The notes beneath the pieces are model-generated. The model was given only the letters and a program-made list of their open reading frames with translations. It had not been told where the DNA came from and searched no databases. Positions 52,406 to 60,710 of a stretch of DNA of 64,000 bases are shown in pieces; the first letter of the stretch is position 1; each line of letters starts with the position of its first letter. The stretch spans positions 62,001 through 126,000 of the forward strand of contig JAEEVC010000006.1 in NCBI GenBank assembly GCA_016287075.1, read 5' to 3'. The stretch comes from Bacteroidales bacterium. GTDB lineage: Bacteria; Bacteroidota; Bacteroidia; Bacteroidales; UBA932. A program made the position numbers and the translations under genes.

Positions 52406-55183
52406 CTATTCTGTGAAGTATTTGATATTCGTGGCGTTCCAATCCTTGCAGGTGGCTCCGTTGTAGAGGGTCACGCCGAGGGACAGGCAGTTGTCCGGCG
52501 TAGCCGCGACGGCGTCGCTTCCGTCCACCTTCGCCCCGATGGAGCCCTTCAGGAAGCAGGAGGACAGGGTGCACTCGACATTGTTCTTGTTGATCATGCC
52601 GATCAGCAGGCCGCGCTGCCCCTCAGGACAGACCACGTCGCCCGTATTGATGCAGTTCTTCAGGTCATAGCACTTGATCGCCCCGACGACGCCGCCCGCG
52701 GCGCTGGAGGCTTCTGTGGTGACGATCCGCCCGTTGTTGCGGCAGCCGTCCAGGTGGGATCCGGACACCGTGGTCGTGGTGCAGTAGGCCAGGATGCCGC
52801 CGAGACGGACGCCCTTCGCCGAGCCGGACGCCTTCTTCGCCGACTGGTTCACGGTGATGCCGCCGTTGTTGACGCAGCCCTCGATGAGGGAGCAGAAGCC
52901 GTCGCAGACGATGCCGGCGGCCCGGTGGACGCCCGCGGCGATCTCCGCCCGGTTCTCGCAGTCCTTGATCAGGCAGAGGCTGCTGGCGGAAGAGACGCCC
53001 GCGACGATGCCCGCGCATTTGCCGGTATTGGAGGTCGAGTACTTGACGCCGATATCGCCCTTGATGGAGCCGCTGAACGTGCAGTTCCTGATGGCCCCGG
53101 CATTCGCGGCATCCGCGTACATCATGCCCACGACGCCGCCGACGGACACATTGATGGAAGAAGCCGAGAGGGCCTCGCCGCTGAAGGCGGCCTCGACGTT
53201 GATGTTCTCGAACACGGTATTGTGGGCATAGGCGGCGACCGTGGCGACGGCGACGTGCGAGGCGTTCAGTTCCTTCGAGGAGAAGTCCACGGTGCAGCCG
53301 GTGAAATCGACGTTGCGGACGGTGGCGTTCGAGGTGGCCCCGAAAAAGCCCGTCACCTGCTTGTTGTCGGTTTCATGGACCAGGGCTAAACCCTTGATCG
53401 TATGGCCCTTCCCGTCGAATACGCCGGTAAAGGCTACCGTGGGGACGATCTTGGTGCCGTTCGCAAGGGCGCCGCCGGGGAGTCCGACGACGGGCCATGT
53501 CACGCCGGTAAGGTCGATATCCTGCAGGAGGACCACGGCGCCGGAAGCATCCTTGTAGCTGGACACGTCGCCGCCGGTGTTGGTCCGTACGGCCCAGGAA
53601 ACCAGCTGGGCGGCATTCTCGATCCCATGGTTGCCGTCCACGGTCTCCGATGGATCCGGCTGGGAACCGCTCCCGCCGGGAACCAGGCCCGTGGCATCCG
53701 GATTCCGGTAGGTATCCAGGGCGCCGAGGACGACCTCCTCCGCGATGGAGCGGAGCCGGGCGGCAGTCTTGGCGTCCAGGGTGCAGTCGCTCACGTTGAC
53801 ATCGAACCGCTCCCCGTAGAGCAGCAGGTAGTTCACGCAGGACTTGAGGTAGGCCCCGTTCCGGTTGGGATGGTGGTTGTCCGTATGATACAGGTCCGTG
53901 AAGCCGCTTTCACGGGCTTTCTTGAAGGCAAGTCCGATGGGAGAGAGCCAGGCGTCCAGTTTGTCGCACAGATAGGTGGTTCCCTTGATGTTGGCATCGT
54001 CAAAGGCCTCGAAACTGCCGAATCCCTTGTAATCCTGGTAGCTGTACGCCCATGTGCTTTCAAGGACCAGCCGGACGCCGGGAGAATACTGCCGGACCTC
54101 GTTGAAAAGTTCCTCGGTCTCGGTATAAACCGGCGCGTTGGAGCGGGCGTCGTTGAAATAATAGGCATGCTGCATGGACGCATCCTGGAGCAGGGCATAC
54201 GCGTACCTTCCTTCCCTGATGACATTCTGGGCCAGTTCAAGATGCTGGAAATCACGGAAATACTGGCTGCCCTTCACGAAAGCACGCAGCTGGATGTCGT
54301 GTCCCTGGCTGCGGGCGAGTTCCTTCAGCATGTAAACGGGGCCGTAGTAGTAGGTGAACGAGTTGCCCAGGATCAGCATCCGCCGGGTATCCTTGACGGG
54401 AATGGCCTGGTACGTCCCGATGTTGGCGGAGACCCAGGTGGCATTCACCAGCCCTACGTACGCCGAGGCGTTGGGCGAGAGCGTACTGCCATCCCCGGCG
54501 ACGGGCGCCGCGACCCGGCAGCGCATCACGAGATCCCCGCCCTGGATAGCATGCTCCAGGGTGAAGGACTGGACGAAGGTGGTGTATTCGGACGCGCTGA
54601 AATACTTCACTGGGAACGAATACTTCTTGTCCGTTCCGGGCACCGCATAGAGATCCTTCTCCACTGATTTCCAGTCGTTTCCATCCTTGTACTCGAAAAT
54701 CCAGTACAGCGGTGCATCCGCCGACGTGGCATAGAAGGAGCCGGAAAAGTCCACCGAGGAGCCGGCGGCCAGGCTGACGGAAGGGACGGTGAAGACGAAG
54801 GCGTCATCCTCGTTGAAATTGGAGGCGACGATGCGGTTGCTGCGCACTTCCCGCCGGGGGTCGCTTCCGTGCCCGCCGGATTCCGTGCTGAGGAAAGCTG
54901 TCCCGGCATAGGTCCCGCGGCGGCAAGGCAGTTTGTTGTCCGTCTGCCACGCCGTGGCGGACGCGGTCGCCTCGGACTCGTCGATGTACCACTGGGCATT
55001 GCCGAGGGCGGGATCCACCGGAATCTCCGGGGTCGGGGGCGTATCGGGCGTATCGGGTCCGGGCGTGACATCGCCGGGCGTTTCCTTGTCCGTCTGCGGC
55101 TCGACGGCAGGCGGGTTGCAGCCCGCGAGGGACGGGACGCCCAGGGCCGCAGCAATCAGCAGGGAAAGCAGTTCTTTGTACAT
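52406..55183 (-). CDS. SGNH/DUF4886-type hydrolase and GLUG-repeat surface lipoprotein
   Basis: A 925-residue lipoprotein (signal ending LAGC, cysteine 22). After a Pro/Thr/Asp-rich linker and a beta domain (about 60-260) comes an SGNH-like hydrolase: RMLILGNSFTYYYG with the nucleophile serine near 275 and TDNHHPNRNG near 434-443 supplying the Asp/His pair. Residues about 520-900 carry GLUG-like beta-helix repeats (VTGFFGATSN, SVGGVVGMMY, RLGGILAYC, AAGGVVGAI). Such esterases often remove acyl groups from glycans. I start at the ATG at 55183, because the promoter at 55203 leaves almost no leader for the ATG at 55195. Confidence 0.83.
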   Translation of the reverse strand: MYKELLSLLIAAALGVPSLAGCNPPAVEPQTDKETPGDVTPGPDTPDTPPTPEIPVDPALGNAQWYIDESEATASATAWQTDNKLPCRRGTYAGTAFLSTESGGHGSDPRREVRSNRIVASNFNEDDAFVFTVPSVSLAAGSSVDFSGSFYATSADAPLYWIFEYKDGNDWKSVEKDLYAVPGTDKKYSFPVKYFSASEYTTFVQSFTLEHAIQGGDLVMRCRVAAPVAGDGSTLSPNASAYVGLVNATWVSANIGTYQAIPVKDTRRMLILGNSFTYYYGPVYMLKELARSQGHDIQLRAFVKGSQYFRDFQHLELAQNVIREGRYAYALLQDASMQHAYYFNDARSNAPVYTETEELFNEVRQYSPGVRLVLESTWAYSYQDYKGFGSFEAFDDANIKGTTYLCDKLDAWLSPIGLAFKKARESGFTDLYHTDNHHPNRNGAYLKSCVNYLLLYGERFDVNVSDCTLDAKTAARLRSIAEEVVLGALDTYRNPDATGLVPGGSGSQPDPSETVDGNHGIENAAQLVSWAVRTNTGGDVSSYKDASGAVVLLQDIDLTGVTWPVVGLPGGALANGTKIVPTVAFTGVFDGKGHTIKGLALVHETDNKQVTGFFGATSNATVRNVDFTGCTVDFSSKELNASHVAVATVAAYAHNTVFENINVEAAFSGEALSASSINVSVGGVVGMMYADAANAGAIRNCTFSGSIKGDIGVKYSTSNTGKCAGIVAGVSSASSLCLIKDCENRAEIAAGVHRAAGIVCDGFCSLIEGCVNNGGITVNQSAKKASGSAKGVRLGGILAYCTTTTVSGSHLDGCRNNGRIVTTEASSAAGGVVGAIKCYDLKNCINTGDVVCPEGQRGLLIGMINKNNVECTLSSCFLKGSIGAKVDGSDAVAATPDNCLSLGVTLYNGATCKDWNATNIKYFTE

Positions 55184-55202
55184 TTTTGTGGTCATTTCCC
55201 CG

Positions 55203-55241
55203 CAAAGATAAGAAGCTTTCCCCGGAAAACGATTATCTTTG
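55203..55241. promoter_or_regulatory. Symmetric divergent promoter pair
   Basis: CAAAGATAA (55203-55211) and TTATCTTTG (55233-55241) are a perfect inverted repeat. Each contains a TATCTTTG -7 element, one for the minus-strand SGNH operon and one for the plus-strand TSCPD operon. No TTTG -33 sits at the usual distance for either. Confidence 0.5.
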
Positions 55242-55269
55242 TATGAAAACAGAGCATTCAAGGAATGGT

Positions 55270-55352
55270 GGAATAACAAGCTGCATCACCGGTGGCATTT
55301 ACCCGGACAGGGCTGCGAAGCAGCAGCCACCGGTGATGCAGCTTATTATTCC
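55270..55352 (+). ncRNA. Long hairpin in the leader of the TSCPD operon
   Basis: Arms of 27 bases (55270-55296 and 55326-55352) pair with one mismatch; the core AAGCTGCATCACCGGTGGC is perfect over 19 bases. The 29-base loop contains a second stem GCTGC-GAA-GCAGC. A further palindrome TGTTTCATGAAACA follows at 55353-55366. It lies between the plus-strand -7 element and the ATG at 55382, so it would be transcribed. It may be an attenuator, a structured leader RNA, or a small inserted element with inverted ends. Confidence 0.45.
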
Positions 55353-55381
55353 TGTTTCATGAAACACATTGGAAAAAAGCC

Positions 55382-55669
55382 ATGTTTGACGTAGGAAAGA
55401 TCACCGACAGCACCCGGGACGGCATCCGCAGCGCATCGTTCCGGACCTGCGATGCGGTCTGCTCCGCGCAGATCGACATCGAACTGGAAGGGGACGTCAT
55501 CCGGCAGGTCCGGTTCACCGGCGGCTGCCATGGGAACACCCAGGGACTGTCCGCCCTTTGTGCCGGCATGCGGAAGGACGAGGTCATCGCCCGCCTGGAA
55601 GGAATCAACTGCAAGAACCGCGGGACGAGTTGCCCGGACCAGCTGGCGAGCGCCTTGAAGAAACTATAA
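55382..55669 (+). CDS. TSCPD-domain protein (TIGR03905-type)
   Basis: A 95-residue protein matching the TSCPD family: FTGGCHGNTQGLSALCAGM near 48-66 and GINCKNRGTSCPDQLASAL at the C-terminus, including the TSCPD motif itself. Related domains occur at the C-terminus of some B12-dependent ribonucleotide reductases and as stand-alone proteins of unknown role. Conserved cysteines suggest metal or redox function. A flavodoxin-fold reductase gene follows 27 bases downstream. Confidence 0.9.
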   Translation: MFDVGKITDSTRDGIRSASFRTCDAVCSAQIDIELEGDVIRQVRFTGGCHGNTQGLSALCAGMRKDEVIARLEGINCKNRGTSCPDQLASALKKL

Positions 55670-55696
55670 GGCGTTGACTTTCAAGCATATCACACC

Positions 55697-56317
55697 ATGA
55701 AGGTACTCATTCTCAATGGAAGCCCGCGCGCGAAGGGCAACACGGCCCTCGCCCTCGCGGAGTTCGCCCGGCAGCTGGAAAAGCACGGCATCGACAGCGA
55801 AACCGTGTGGATCGGCACGAAGCCCGTCCGGGGCTGCATCGCCTGCAACAAGTGCGGGGAGCATCCCGGCGCATGCACCTTCGACGACGACGTGTGCAAT
55901 GCCATTTCGCACAAAATGGCGGAGGCGGACGCCTTCGTCGCCGGCACTCCCGTCTATTGGGGCCAGCCGAACGGGGCGCTCCTCGCCGTCATCCAGCGGA
56001 TGTTCTACTCCAACGGGGCCGCCTTCGCCGGGAAGCCTGCCGCGGCTGTCGCCGTTTGCCGCAGGGGCGGGGCTACCGCCGCCTTCCAGGCGATGAACAT
56101 GCCCTTCCAGATGATGAACATGCCGGTCGTGACGTCCCAATACTGGAACATCGTTTACGGGCGCGATCCCGGTGAGGCCGCCCTCGACGGCGAAGGGCTC
56201 CAGACCATGCGCACGCTCGCGAACAACATGGCGGCGCTCCTGAAGGCGACCGGCGGGCAGCCGCTGCCCGGCCGCGACGAGCCGCGGCAGGCGACCAATT
56301 TCATCCGGCAGGCATGA
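55697..56317 (+). CDS. Flavodoxin-fold NAD(P)H-dependent FMN reductase
   Basis: A 206-residue protein of the flavodoxin-like/iron-sulfur flavoprotein group. The FMN phosphate loop is LNGSPRAKGNTALAL (about 5-19), a cysteine cluster GCIACNKCGEHPGAC lies near 46-60, and GTPVYWGQPNG near 82-92 is the typical flavin-contact strand. The cluster spacing is like that of family members that may or may not carry a cluster, so a Fe-S centre is uncertain. It overlaps the HAD gene by 4 bases. Confidence 0.88.
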   Translation: MKVLILNGSPRAKGNTALALAEFARQLEKHGIDSETVWIGTKPVRGCIACNKCGEHPGACTFDDDVCNAISHKMAEADAFVAGTPVYWGQPNGALLAVIQRMFYSNGAAFAGKPAAAVAVCRRGGATAAFQAMNMPFQMMNMPVVTSQYWNIVYGRDPGEAALDGEGLQTMRTLANNMAALLKATGGQPLPGRDEPRQATNFIRQA

Positions 56318-56964
56318 TCCGGCTGATCGTCTTCGATTTCGACGGGACCCTCGGCGACACGCGGGCGAACATCGTCGCGACGATGCGGGAGACCCTCCGC
56401 ACCGCAGGCTACGCGCCCGTCACGGAGGAGGCCATCGCCGCGACGATCGGCTTGATCCTCGAGGAGGGCTTCCAGCAGCTCTACCCGGGGCTGTCCGGAG
56501 AAGAGACGCTCCGCCTTGCCGCCCTGTACCGCGACATCTTTGAAAAAACCCGGAAGACGCTCATTCCCACTTTGTTCCCGCATGTCAAAGAGACGCTGAC
56601 CACCTTGAAAGAGCGGGGCTACATCCTCACCATCGCCTCCTCCCGCCGCTCCGCATCCCTGAACGGATTCCTGCGGGACATGTCCATCGCGGACACCATC
56701 TCCTATGTCCTCGGCGCAGACAGCGTCGAAAAGGCCAAACCGGACCCGGAACCCGTCCTGAAGACGCTGCGCGCCCTGTCCGTCCCGCCGTCCGAATGCC
56801 TCGTCGTAGGCGACATGCCCGTGGACATCCTCATGGGCCGCGCGGCCGGTGCCGCAACCTGCGCCGTCACATACGGCAACGCCGGCCGCGACGCCCTCGC
56901 CGCCGCCGGCGCCGATTATCTCATCGACGACATCGCGGAACTCCCCCGCCTCCCGCTCCTTTGA
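56314..56964 (+). CDS. HAD-family phosphatase (phosphoglycolate phosphatase-like)
   Basis: A 216-residue hydrolase. Motif I FDFDGTLGDTRANI has the nucleophile aspartate at 8, motif II is IASSRRS near 108, motif III is K near 146 with AKPDPEPV, and motif IV is VVGDMPVDILMGRAAG near 167. A helical cap domain (about 18-85) places it with PGP/beta-phosphoglucomutase-like enzymes. The substrate cannot be told from sequence. It is the last gene of the TSCPD operon. Confidence 0.9.
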   Translation: MIRLIVFDFDGTLGDTRANIVATMRETLRTAGYAPVTEEAIAATIGLILEEGFQQLYPGLSGEETLRLAALYRDIFEKTRKTLIPTLFPHVKETLTTLKERGYILTIASSRRSASLNGFLRDMSIADTISYVLGADSVEKAKPDPEPVLKTLRALSVPPSECLVVGDMPVDILMGRAAGAATCAVTYGNAGRDALAAAGADYLIDDIAELPRLPLL

Positions 56965-56966
56965 GC

Positions 56967-57167
56967 GGAACCTGCATCCCGGCGGCCGGTTTTCGGCGCG
57001 AGGCAGATTTAAGGTATGCCGGAGGCAATGGCTATTACTGGTCTTCTACCGTGGGTTCAGACTTTTCTTCTAGTGCATGTTCTATAGCTTTCTATAAAGG
57101 TATCGAGAAAAGAGGCAATGGCACCCGCGCCTTCGGATACTCCGTCCGACCCGTGAAAGACCGTTGA
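56967..57167 (+). pseudogene. C-terminal fragment of a FISUMP/DUF1566-like surface protein
   Basis: About 65 codons read IPAAGFRREADLRYAGG, GYYWSSTVGSDFSSSACS and GYSVRPVKDR, the typical end of a Fibrobacter-type paralogous domain protein. A complete relative is encoded at 57824-59092 (GGITSENI, WGYYWSSERL, RAVYRK). No start, signal or N-terminal domains precede it; the frame runs back only through the HAD gene. It is the remains of a deleted lipoprotein gene. Composition is AT-richer than upstream. Confidence 0.75.
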
Positions 57168-57246
57168 ACCGTCTTTGCAACTGACTTATAGTCAACTGTC
57201 TCCAGAGCGATTGTCTTTTCGTTACGCGGGGATGGTCCGGTCAAGG

Positions 57247-57278
57247 TTTGTATTTGCGGAAAAAGTTGCGTATCTTTG
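57247..57278 (+). promoter_or_regulatory. Strong Bacteroidota promoter
   Basis: TTTG (57247-57250), exactly 20 bases, TATCTTTG (57271-57278). It matches both elements and the spacing of the Bacteroidota consensus, 24 bases before the lipoprotein ATG at 57302. Confidence 0.75.
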
Positions 57279-57301
57279 TGTGACCGCGATAATTGTCCAG
57301 T

Positions 57302-57736
57302 ATGAAAAGATTCATTCTCCTGTTTCTGACGGCCGCCGCCTTGCTTGCCGGTTGTGCAAAAAACACAGGGATACCCTACTCTTTCGTCGATGAATTCGGA
57401 ATCATTGATTATTCTTATTCCACTTTCAAGGGACAGGATGTCTTCGTGACTTGTATTATCACAATTAAAGAATACAAGGGAGACCAATGCATAAAAGTGA
57501 ATAAGATCAACAATCCTCAGAAGGGGGAACGGTTCTCCTTTTATGCCATGGATGAAGCAGAATACCTGACCGTGAGAGAATACACGGCGGTCTCACCCAA
57601 ATCAGACGTCTCCGCTACAATTGGTCAGCCGAACATCCTTTGGATAAAAGCCGCATTTCCACTTGTTCCAGGAAAAGAAACGGCTATCAAGCTTACCTAT
57701 TCCACAGACATGAGTGTCATCGAGCCCATCAGATAA
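57302..57736 (+). CDS. Small lipoprotein of unknown function
   Basis: A 144-residue lipoprotein (signal MKRFILLFLTAAALLAGC, lipid cysteine 18). The mature part is predicted beta-rich, with no family I recognise. Its G+C is visibly below that of its neighbours, which may reflect transfer. The ATG at 57302 is preferred over a GTG/ATG-like start 9 bases earlier because it begins the signal peptide. It has its own promoter and a strong hairpin downstream. Confidence 0.7.
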   Translation: MKRFILLFLTAAALLAGCAKNTGIPYSFVDEFGIIDYSYSTFKGQDVFVTCIITIKEYKGDQCIKVNKINNPQKGERFSFYAMDEAEYLTVREYTAVSPKSDVSATIGQPNILWIKAAFPLVPGKETAIKLTYSTDMSVIEPIR

Positions 57737-57754
57737 GATAGCGTAGAAAGCGGA

Positions 57755-57800
57755 GGAACAGGGTTCAGACCGAATTTTTCTGAGGTCTGAGCCCTGTTCC
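57755..57800. terminator. Two-way terminator hairpin
   Basis: Arms GGAACAGGGTTCAGACC and GGTCTGAGCCCTGTTCC form a 17-base stem with one G-T pair and a 12-base T-rich loop. It lies between two converging lipoprotein genes. Confidence 0.6.
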
Positions 57801-57823
57801 GGAGCGTCGGAGCGGTCGGAAAA

Positions 57824-59092
57824 CTATTTCCGGTAAACGGCCCGCAATTCGCATCCATGTTGCCGCGGGCGCTGCCGGATCTCGACTGTTTGCTCGTCGA
57901 AGTACAGGACATAAGCCTGTGTCTCATCACTGGCGAGCCGTTCGGAGGACCAGTAATACCCCCAGGAGAACTGTCCCGCGCAGATATTTTCCGATGTGAT
58001 GCCCCCGGCAGGGAGGAAGATGCTGTTCCCGTTTTTCAGATACGTGATTTTCCAGCCCCTGTATAACCCCTCCATGATCGACCATTCCCATTTGTAACCG
58101 GAATTCGACCGGGTGGCGAGCAGGTTTTCGAAGTCGGTTTTCGTGGGAATCCTCCATCCCTCGCCGAAATCGTTGAAAGCGGCGTCGTCTTCCTGGTCCA
58201 CCAGGACCTTCCCGTCTTTTTTGTTGTATTTGCTGAAGGCGCCATCGGACCACCACATGTAGTCATCCAACGAGTAACGTTTATTCTTGTAAACGGGTTG
58301 GCCCCAGGAGTAGTGGAAGGTGAAAGACCAGGGTTTCGTTACCGACATGTTGAAACTGCCCCACTTGACATTCAGGCCCAGGTCGACGGCCGTCGGTGGC
58401 AGGGCTTTGACCGTAATCTGGCAGGATGCCACACGGCTCTGATCCTCCGTAAGGGCCATTACCTTGGCTTCTCCCTTCTCCAGTGCCGTGACCAGGCCAT
58501 CCTCTGACACGCTGACGACGTTGTATTGATAACACATCCAGCGATAATTCTTGTTGGCCGCATTCTCCGGCTCGACGACGGCGGTCAGCTGCAGGGTCTC
58601 CCCGGGGAGCATGACGGCAGATTCGGGGGAAACCTTCACGCCGGTCACGTGCACGGGGTCCGGGGGGCGCACCCCCTGGGTCACCTTGATAACCTGGGTC
58701 TTATCACCGGCCGTGATGGTCACGTTCCCGGAACGGGGTTCCGCGCCGGAATTGCCGACGCTGCCGACATTCACGGATGCCGGCTGCTCCGAAGCCGTAC
58801 CGCCGGTCGGGGAAAGATGGATCCATTTGGCATCGGCCGTTACCGTCCAGTCATGGTTGACAGTGAAACGGATCGTCTTGTATCCGCCATCCGCGGGAAG
58901 CTCGATGGAGTCGGAGCCCTCCAGGACGATTTTCACCTGCGACTCCGGCTCAGGCCCGGGGCCGGGTTCGGGTTTCTCCTGGCAGCCCGTCATGGCCGGC
59001 AGGGCGACGGCCAGCAGGACAAGGATGGAAGAAAACGCGCGGAGCCGGCAGCAAGGCGCGGCGCCCGTCAAGTCTTTGAATGAACGGAACAT
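57824..59092 (-). CDS. BACON/Ig-like/FISUMP-domain lipoprotein
   Basis: A 422-residue lipoprotein (signal ending AMTGC near residue 36, after an unusually long N-terminal stretch). In order: a BACON domain (about 50-140, FTVNHDWTVTADAKWIHLSP), a bacterial Ig-like domain (about 145-230, VTGVKVSPESAVMLPGETL) and a Fibrobacter-type paralogous domain (about 235-422, VDLGLNVKWGSFNMSV, WRIPTKTDFENLL, GYYWSS). The BACON domain is linked to carbohydrate or mucin binding. The promoter is at 59118-59148. Confidence 0.85.
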   Translation of the reverse strand: MFRSFKDLTGAAPCCRLRAFSSILVLLAVALPAMTGCQEKPEPGPGPEPESQVKIVLEGSDSIELPADGGYKTIRFTVNHDWTVTADAKWIHLSPTGGTASEQPASVNVGSVGNSGAEPRSGNVTITAGDKTQVIKVTQGVRPPDPVHVTGVKVSPESAVMLPGETLQLTAVVEPENAANKNYRWMCYQYNVVSVSEDGLVTALEKGEAKVMALTEDQSRVASCQITVKALPPTAVDLGLNVKWGSFNMSVTKPWSFTFHYSWGQPVYKNKRYSLDDYMWWSDGAFSKYNKKDGKVLVDQEDDAAFNDFGEGWRIPTKTDFENLLATRSNSGYKWEWSIMEGLYRGWKITYLKNGNSIFLPAGGITSENICAGQFSWGYYWSSERLASDETQAYVLYFDEQTVEIRQRPRQHGCELRAVYRK

Positions 59093-59117
59093 AGTGGCGA
59101 TCTTTTGATTGTATCCG

Positions 59118-59148
59118 CAAAAATACGAAATAGTCCCGGTATTGTCAA
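59118..59148 (-). promoter_or_regulatory. Promoter of the BACON lipoprotein gene
   Basis: Minus strand TTG (59148-59146), 20 bases, TATTTTTG (59125-59118), 26 bases before the ATG. Good match to the Bacteroidota consensus. Confidence 0.6.
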
Positions 59149-59166
59149 TCCCCCGTCACCCCATAC

Positions 59167-59403
59167 CTACGGCAGGATGACCTTGTAAAGGGCATCACTG
59201 TTGTAGGTGAGGTATATGTCGTCGCCGATAAAGTCGATGCCCTCCGGTTCGAGTTCGTAAAAGTCGAGGCGGAATTCGCGTTCAAGCCGGAAGGTCTCGA
59301 GGTTGAAGACGCCGATGGTTCGGAGCCAACTGGACTGGAATTCGCGGGGGTCCTTGCGGGTCTTGATGCCGGCGAGGATGTAGAGTTTCCCGGCAGCGGC
59401 CTG
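59167..59403 (-). pseudogene. C-terminal fragment of a beta-propeller-like protein
   Basis: An open stretch ending at a TAG reads AAGKLYILAGIKTRKDP, then TIGVFNLETFRLEREF, then ELEPEGIDFIGDDIYL and YNSDALYKVILP. The strand-turn pattern fits the last blades of a propeller protein with a calcium/phosphatase-like EGID motif. It has no start and is fused out of frame behind a sulfatase fragment, so it is a remnant. Confidence 0.65.
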
Positions 59404-59735
59404 TCCCGGTTGGTACGATGGTTATGGGAGGCGGTGATTTCGTGGTGCAGGCCGGTCATCATGGCCGAGCGCGTCGGGGAACTGAGCGGTGCGACGCAGC
59501 GTGCATTGGTGTACACGACGCCCTCCGCAGCCAGGCGGTCGATGTTCGGGGTCCGCACATCCGTCCGGCCGGAGCAGCCAAGGTCCAAGGTCATTTCCTC
59601 GGCAGGATGAAAAGGATGTCGGGCCGGCGGGCGCCTTCGGGCGAGGCGGCCTCCCGGGCCCCGGCCGGCAGGCCCGCCGCCGCTGCCAGCAGCAGGAGCA
59701 GGGTCCGGTCCGTGTTCGGAAAACACTGTGTCATG
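59404..59735 (-). pseudogene. Frameshifted N-terminal fragment of a sulfatase
   Basis: An ATG at 59735 opens a signal-peptide-like stretch (LLLLLAAAAGLPAGA) and RRPDILFILP, then a stop near 59590. In another frame the sulfatase continues as DLGCSGRTDV, RTPNIDRLAAEGVVYTNA and APLSSPTRSAMMTGLHH. SSPTR is a serine-type formylglycine motif (S-x-P-x-R). The catalytic aspartates normally after FILA are lost at the break, and about 80% of the protein is missing. It is a dead gene. Confidence 0.75.
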
Positions 59736-59825
59736 ATGAGGAAAGTGTCAAGTATCCGTTTTTGTCGCTATAATAATAGATAAACAGATGCTCTTTGGAC
59801 CCGGTTTACGTAAAACAGCTGCCGG

Positions 59826-59987
59826 TTATTCGAAAACCAGCGTATAAACGGCATTGTTGAGGCCCGTCCGGCTCCCGAAGACGGCGATGGGGATATGCAC
59901 CGTGTCATCGGGGATTGTTTTGTACTGCTCCAGGGTAAAGGGCTTCTGATTATCATTCTCGTACAGGAGGATATAGTCCGGTCGAAA
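59826..59987 (-). pseudogene. C-terminal protein fragment of unknown family
   Basis: About 53 codons, bounded upstream by a TGA, read DYILLYENDNQKPFTL, EQYKTIPDDTVHIPIAVF and GSRTGLNNAVYTLVFE before TAA. The composition is protein-like, unlike the overlapping longer frame on the same strand. It looks like the tail of a lost gene. I do not recognise the family. Confidence 0.45.
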
Positions 59988-60152
59988 TCATCGCTCGGAC
60001 TATTTGCATAAAAAGATGCCGGATCTTCCGATGGCAGCGGGCGAAAACATGCTCGACAGTCAACACTTGGAAGAATCCGGCAACTCTCCTTTGACACTCG
60101 CAAAGTTTGAAAATACAATCCTGAAACACAAGGATGTCTCCATCGCTCCAAG

Positions 60153-60240
60153 TGACGGAGACGTCCCACGAAACGACCGGTCTCCGTCAAAAACAGCCTT
60201 TTTTGACGGAGACGTCCCATTTTTCTGCAGGCCTCCGTCA
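60153..60240. repeat. Alternating inverted repeats of GACGGAGA
   Basis: TGACGGAGACGTCCCA occurs twice, identical, at 60153-60168 and 60204-60219. Between and after lie reverse copies GGTCTCCGTCA (60179-60189) and CCTCCGTCA (60232-60240). The middle pair forms a perfect 13-base stem TCTCCGTCAAAAA/TTTTTGACGGAGA (60181-60212) with a 6-base loop. The alternation is like a REP/BIME cluster, distinct from the family around the transposase. Confidence 0.7.
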
Positions 60241-60596
60241 CTTCGTTTGCGGAAACCTTCGCCCTCCCCCGTGAAAGGGATATTCCCGCTGTTATTTCGC
60301 GCTCAGAGCACAAAAACGGCCCGATGACCAGCAAATTACTCTGCGAGAGGGAAATATACGCCAATATTTGCCGTTCGCGGCACATCGCACTGCGACGAAG
60401 TAAAACAGTAGGCAGATATAGCACAGCAAAGAAGCAGAGCAGTGGGTAACACATTGCATCGAGACGGAGCGGAGCGGCAGACAGGCGGCATTGTACAACG
60501 GCGGTCGCAATAATACACAAAACTGCGACTTGAAATGTCCTGGGGGACACCCGGGGCAGCAAATAGCGGCCAGAATGACACCGCGGATGTCCCCGC

Positions 60597-60710
60597 TGCT
60601 ATACTGCCTTGCTGCATTGCTGACATACTGCATTGCTCCCTTGCTGCCTTGCTGCTATGCTCCCTTGTTGCCCTGCTGCCTTGTTGCCATGCTGCCATAC
60701 GCTCCAAACG
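60597..60710. repeat. Imperfect short tandem repeats rich in TTGCTG
   Basis: About a dozen head-to-tail variants such as CCTTGCTGC, CATTGCTG and CCTTGTTGC, with a period near 7-9 bases. It is non-coding as far as I can see. Confidence 0.7.

Noticed and set aside
59768-60562. A 264-codon minus-strand frame
   Set aside because: It runs through hairpin repeats, and a different frame in the same stretch (59826-59987) has more protein-like composition.
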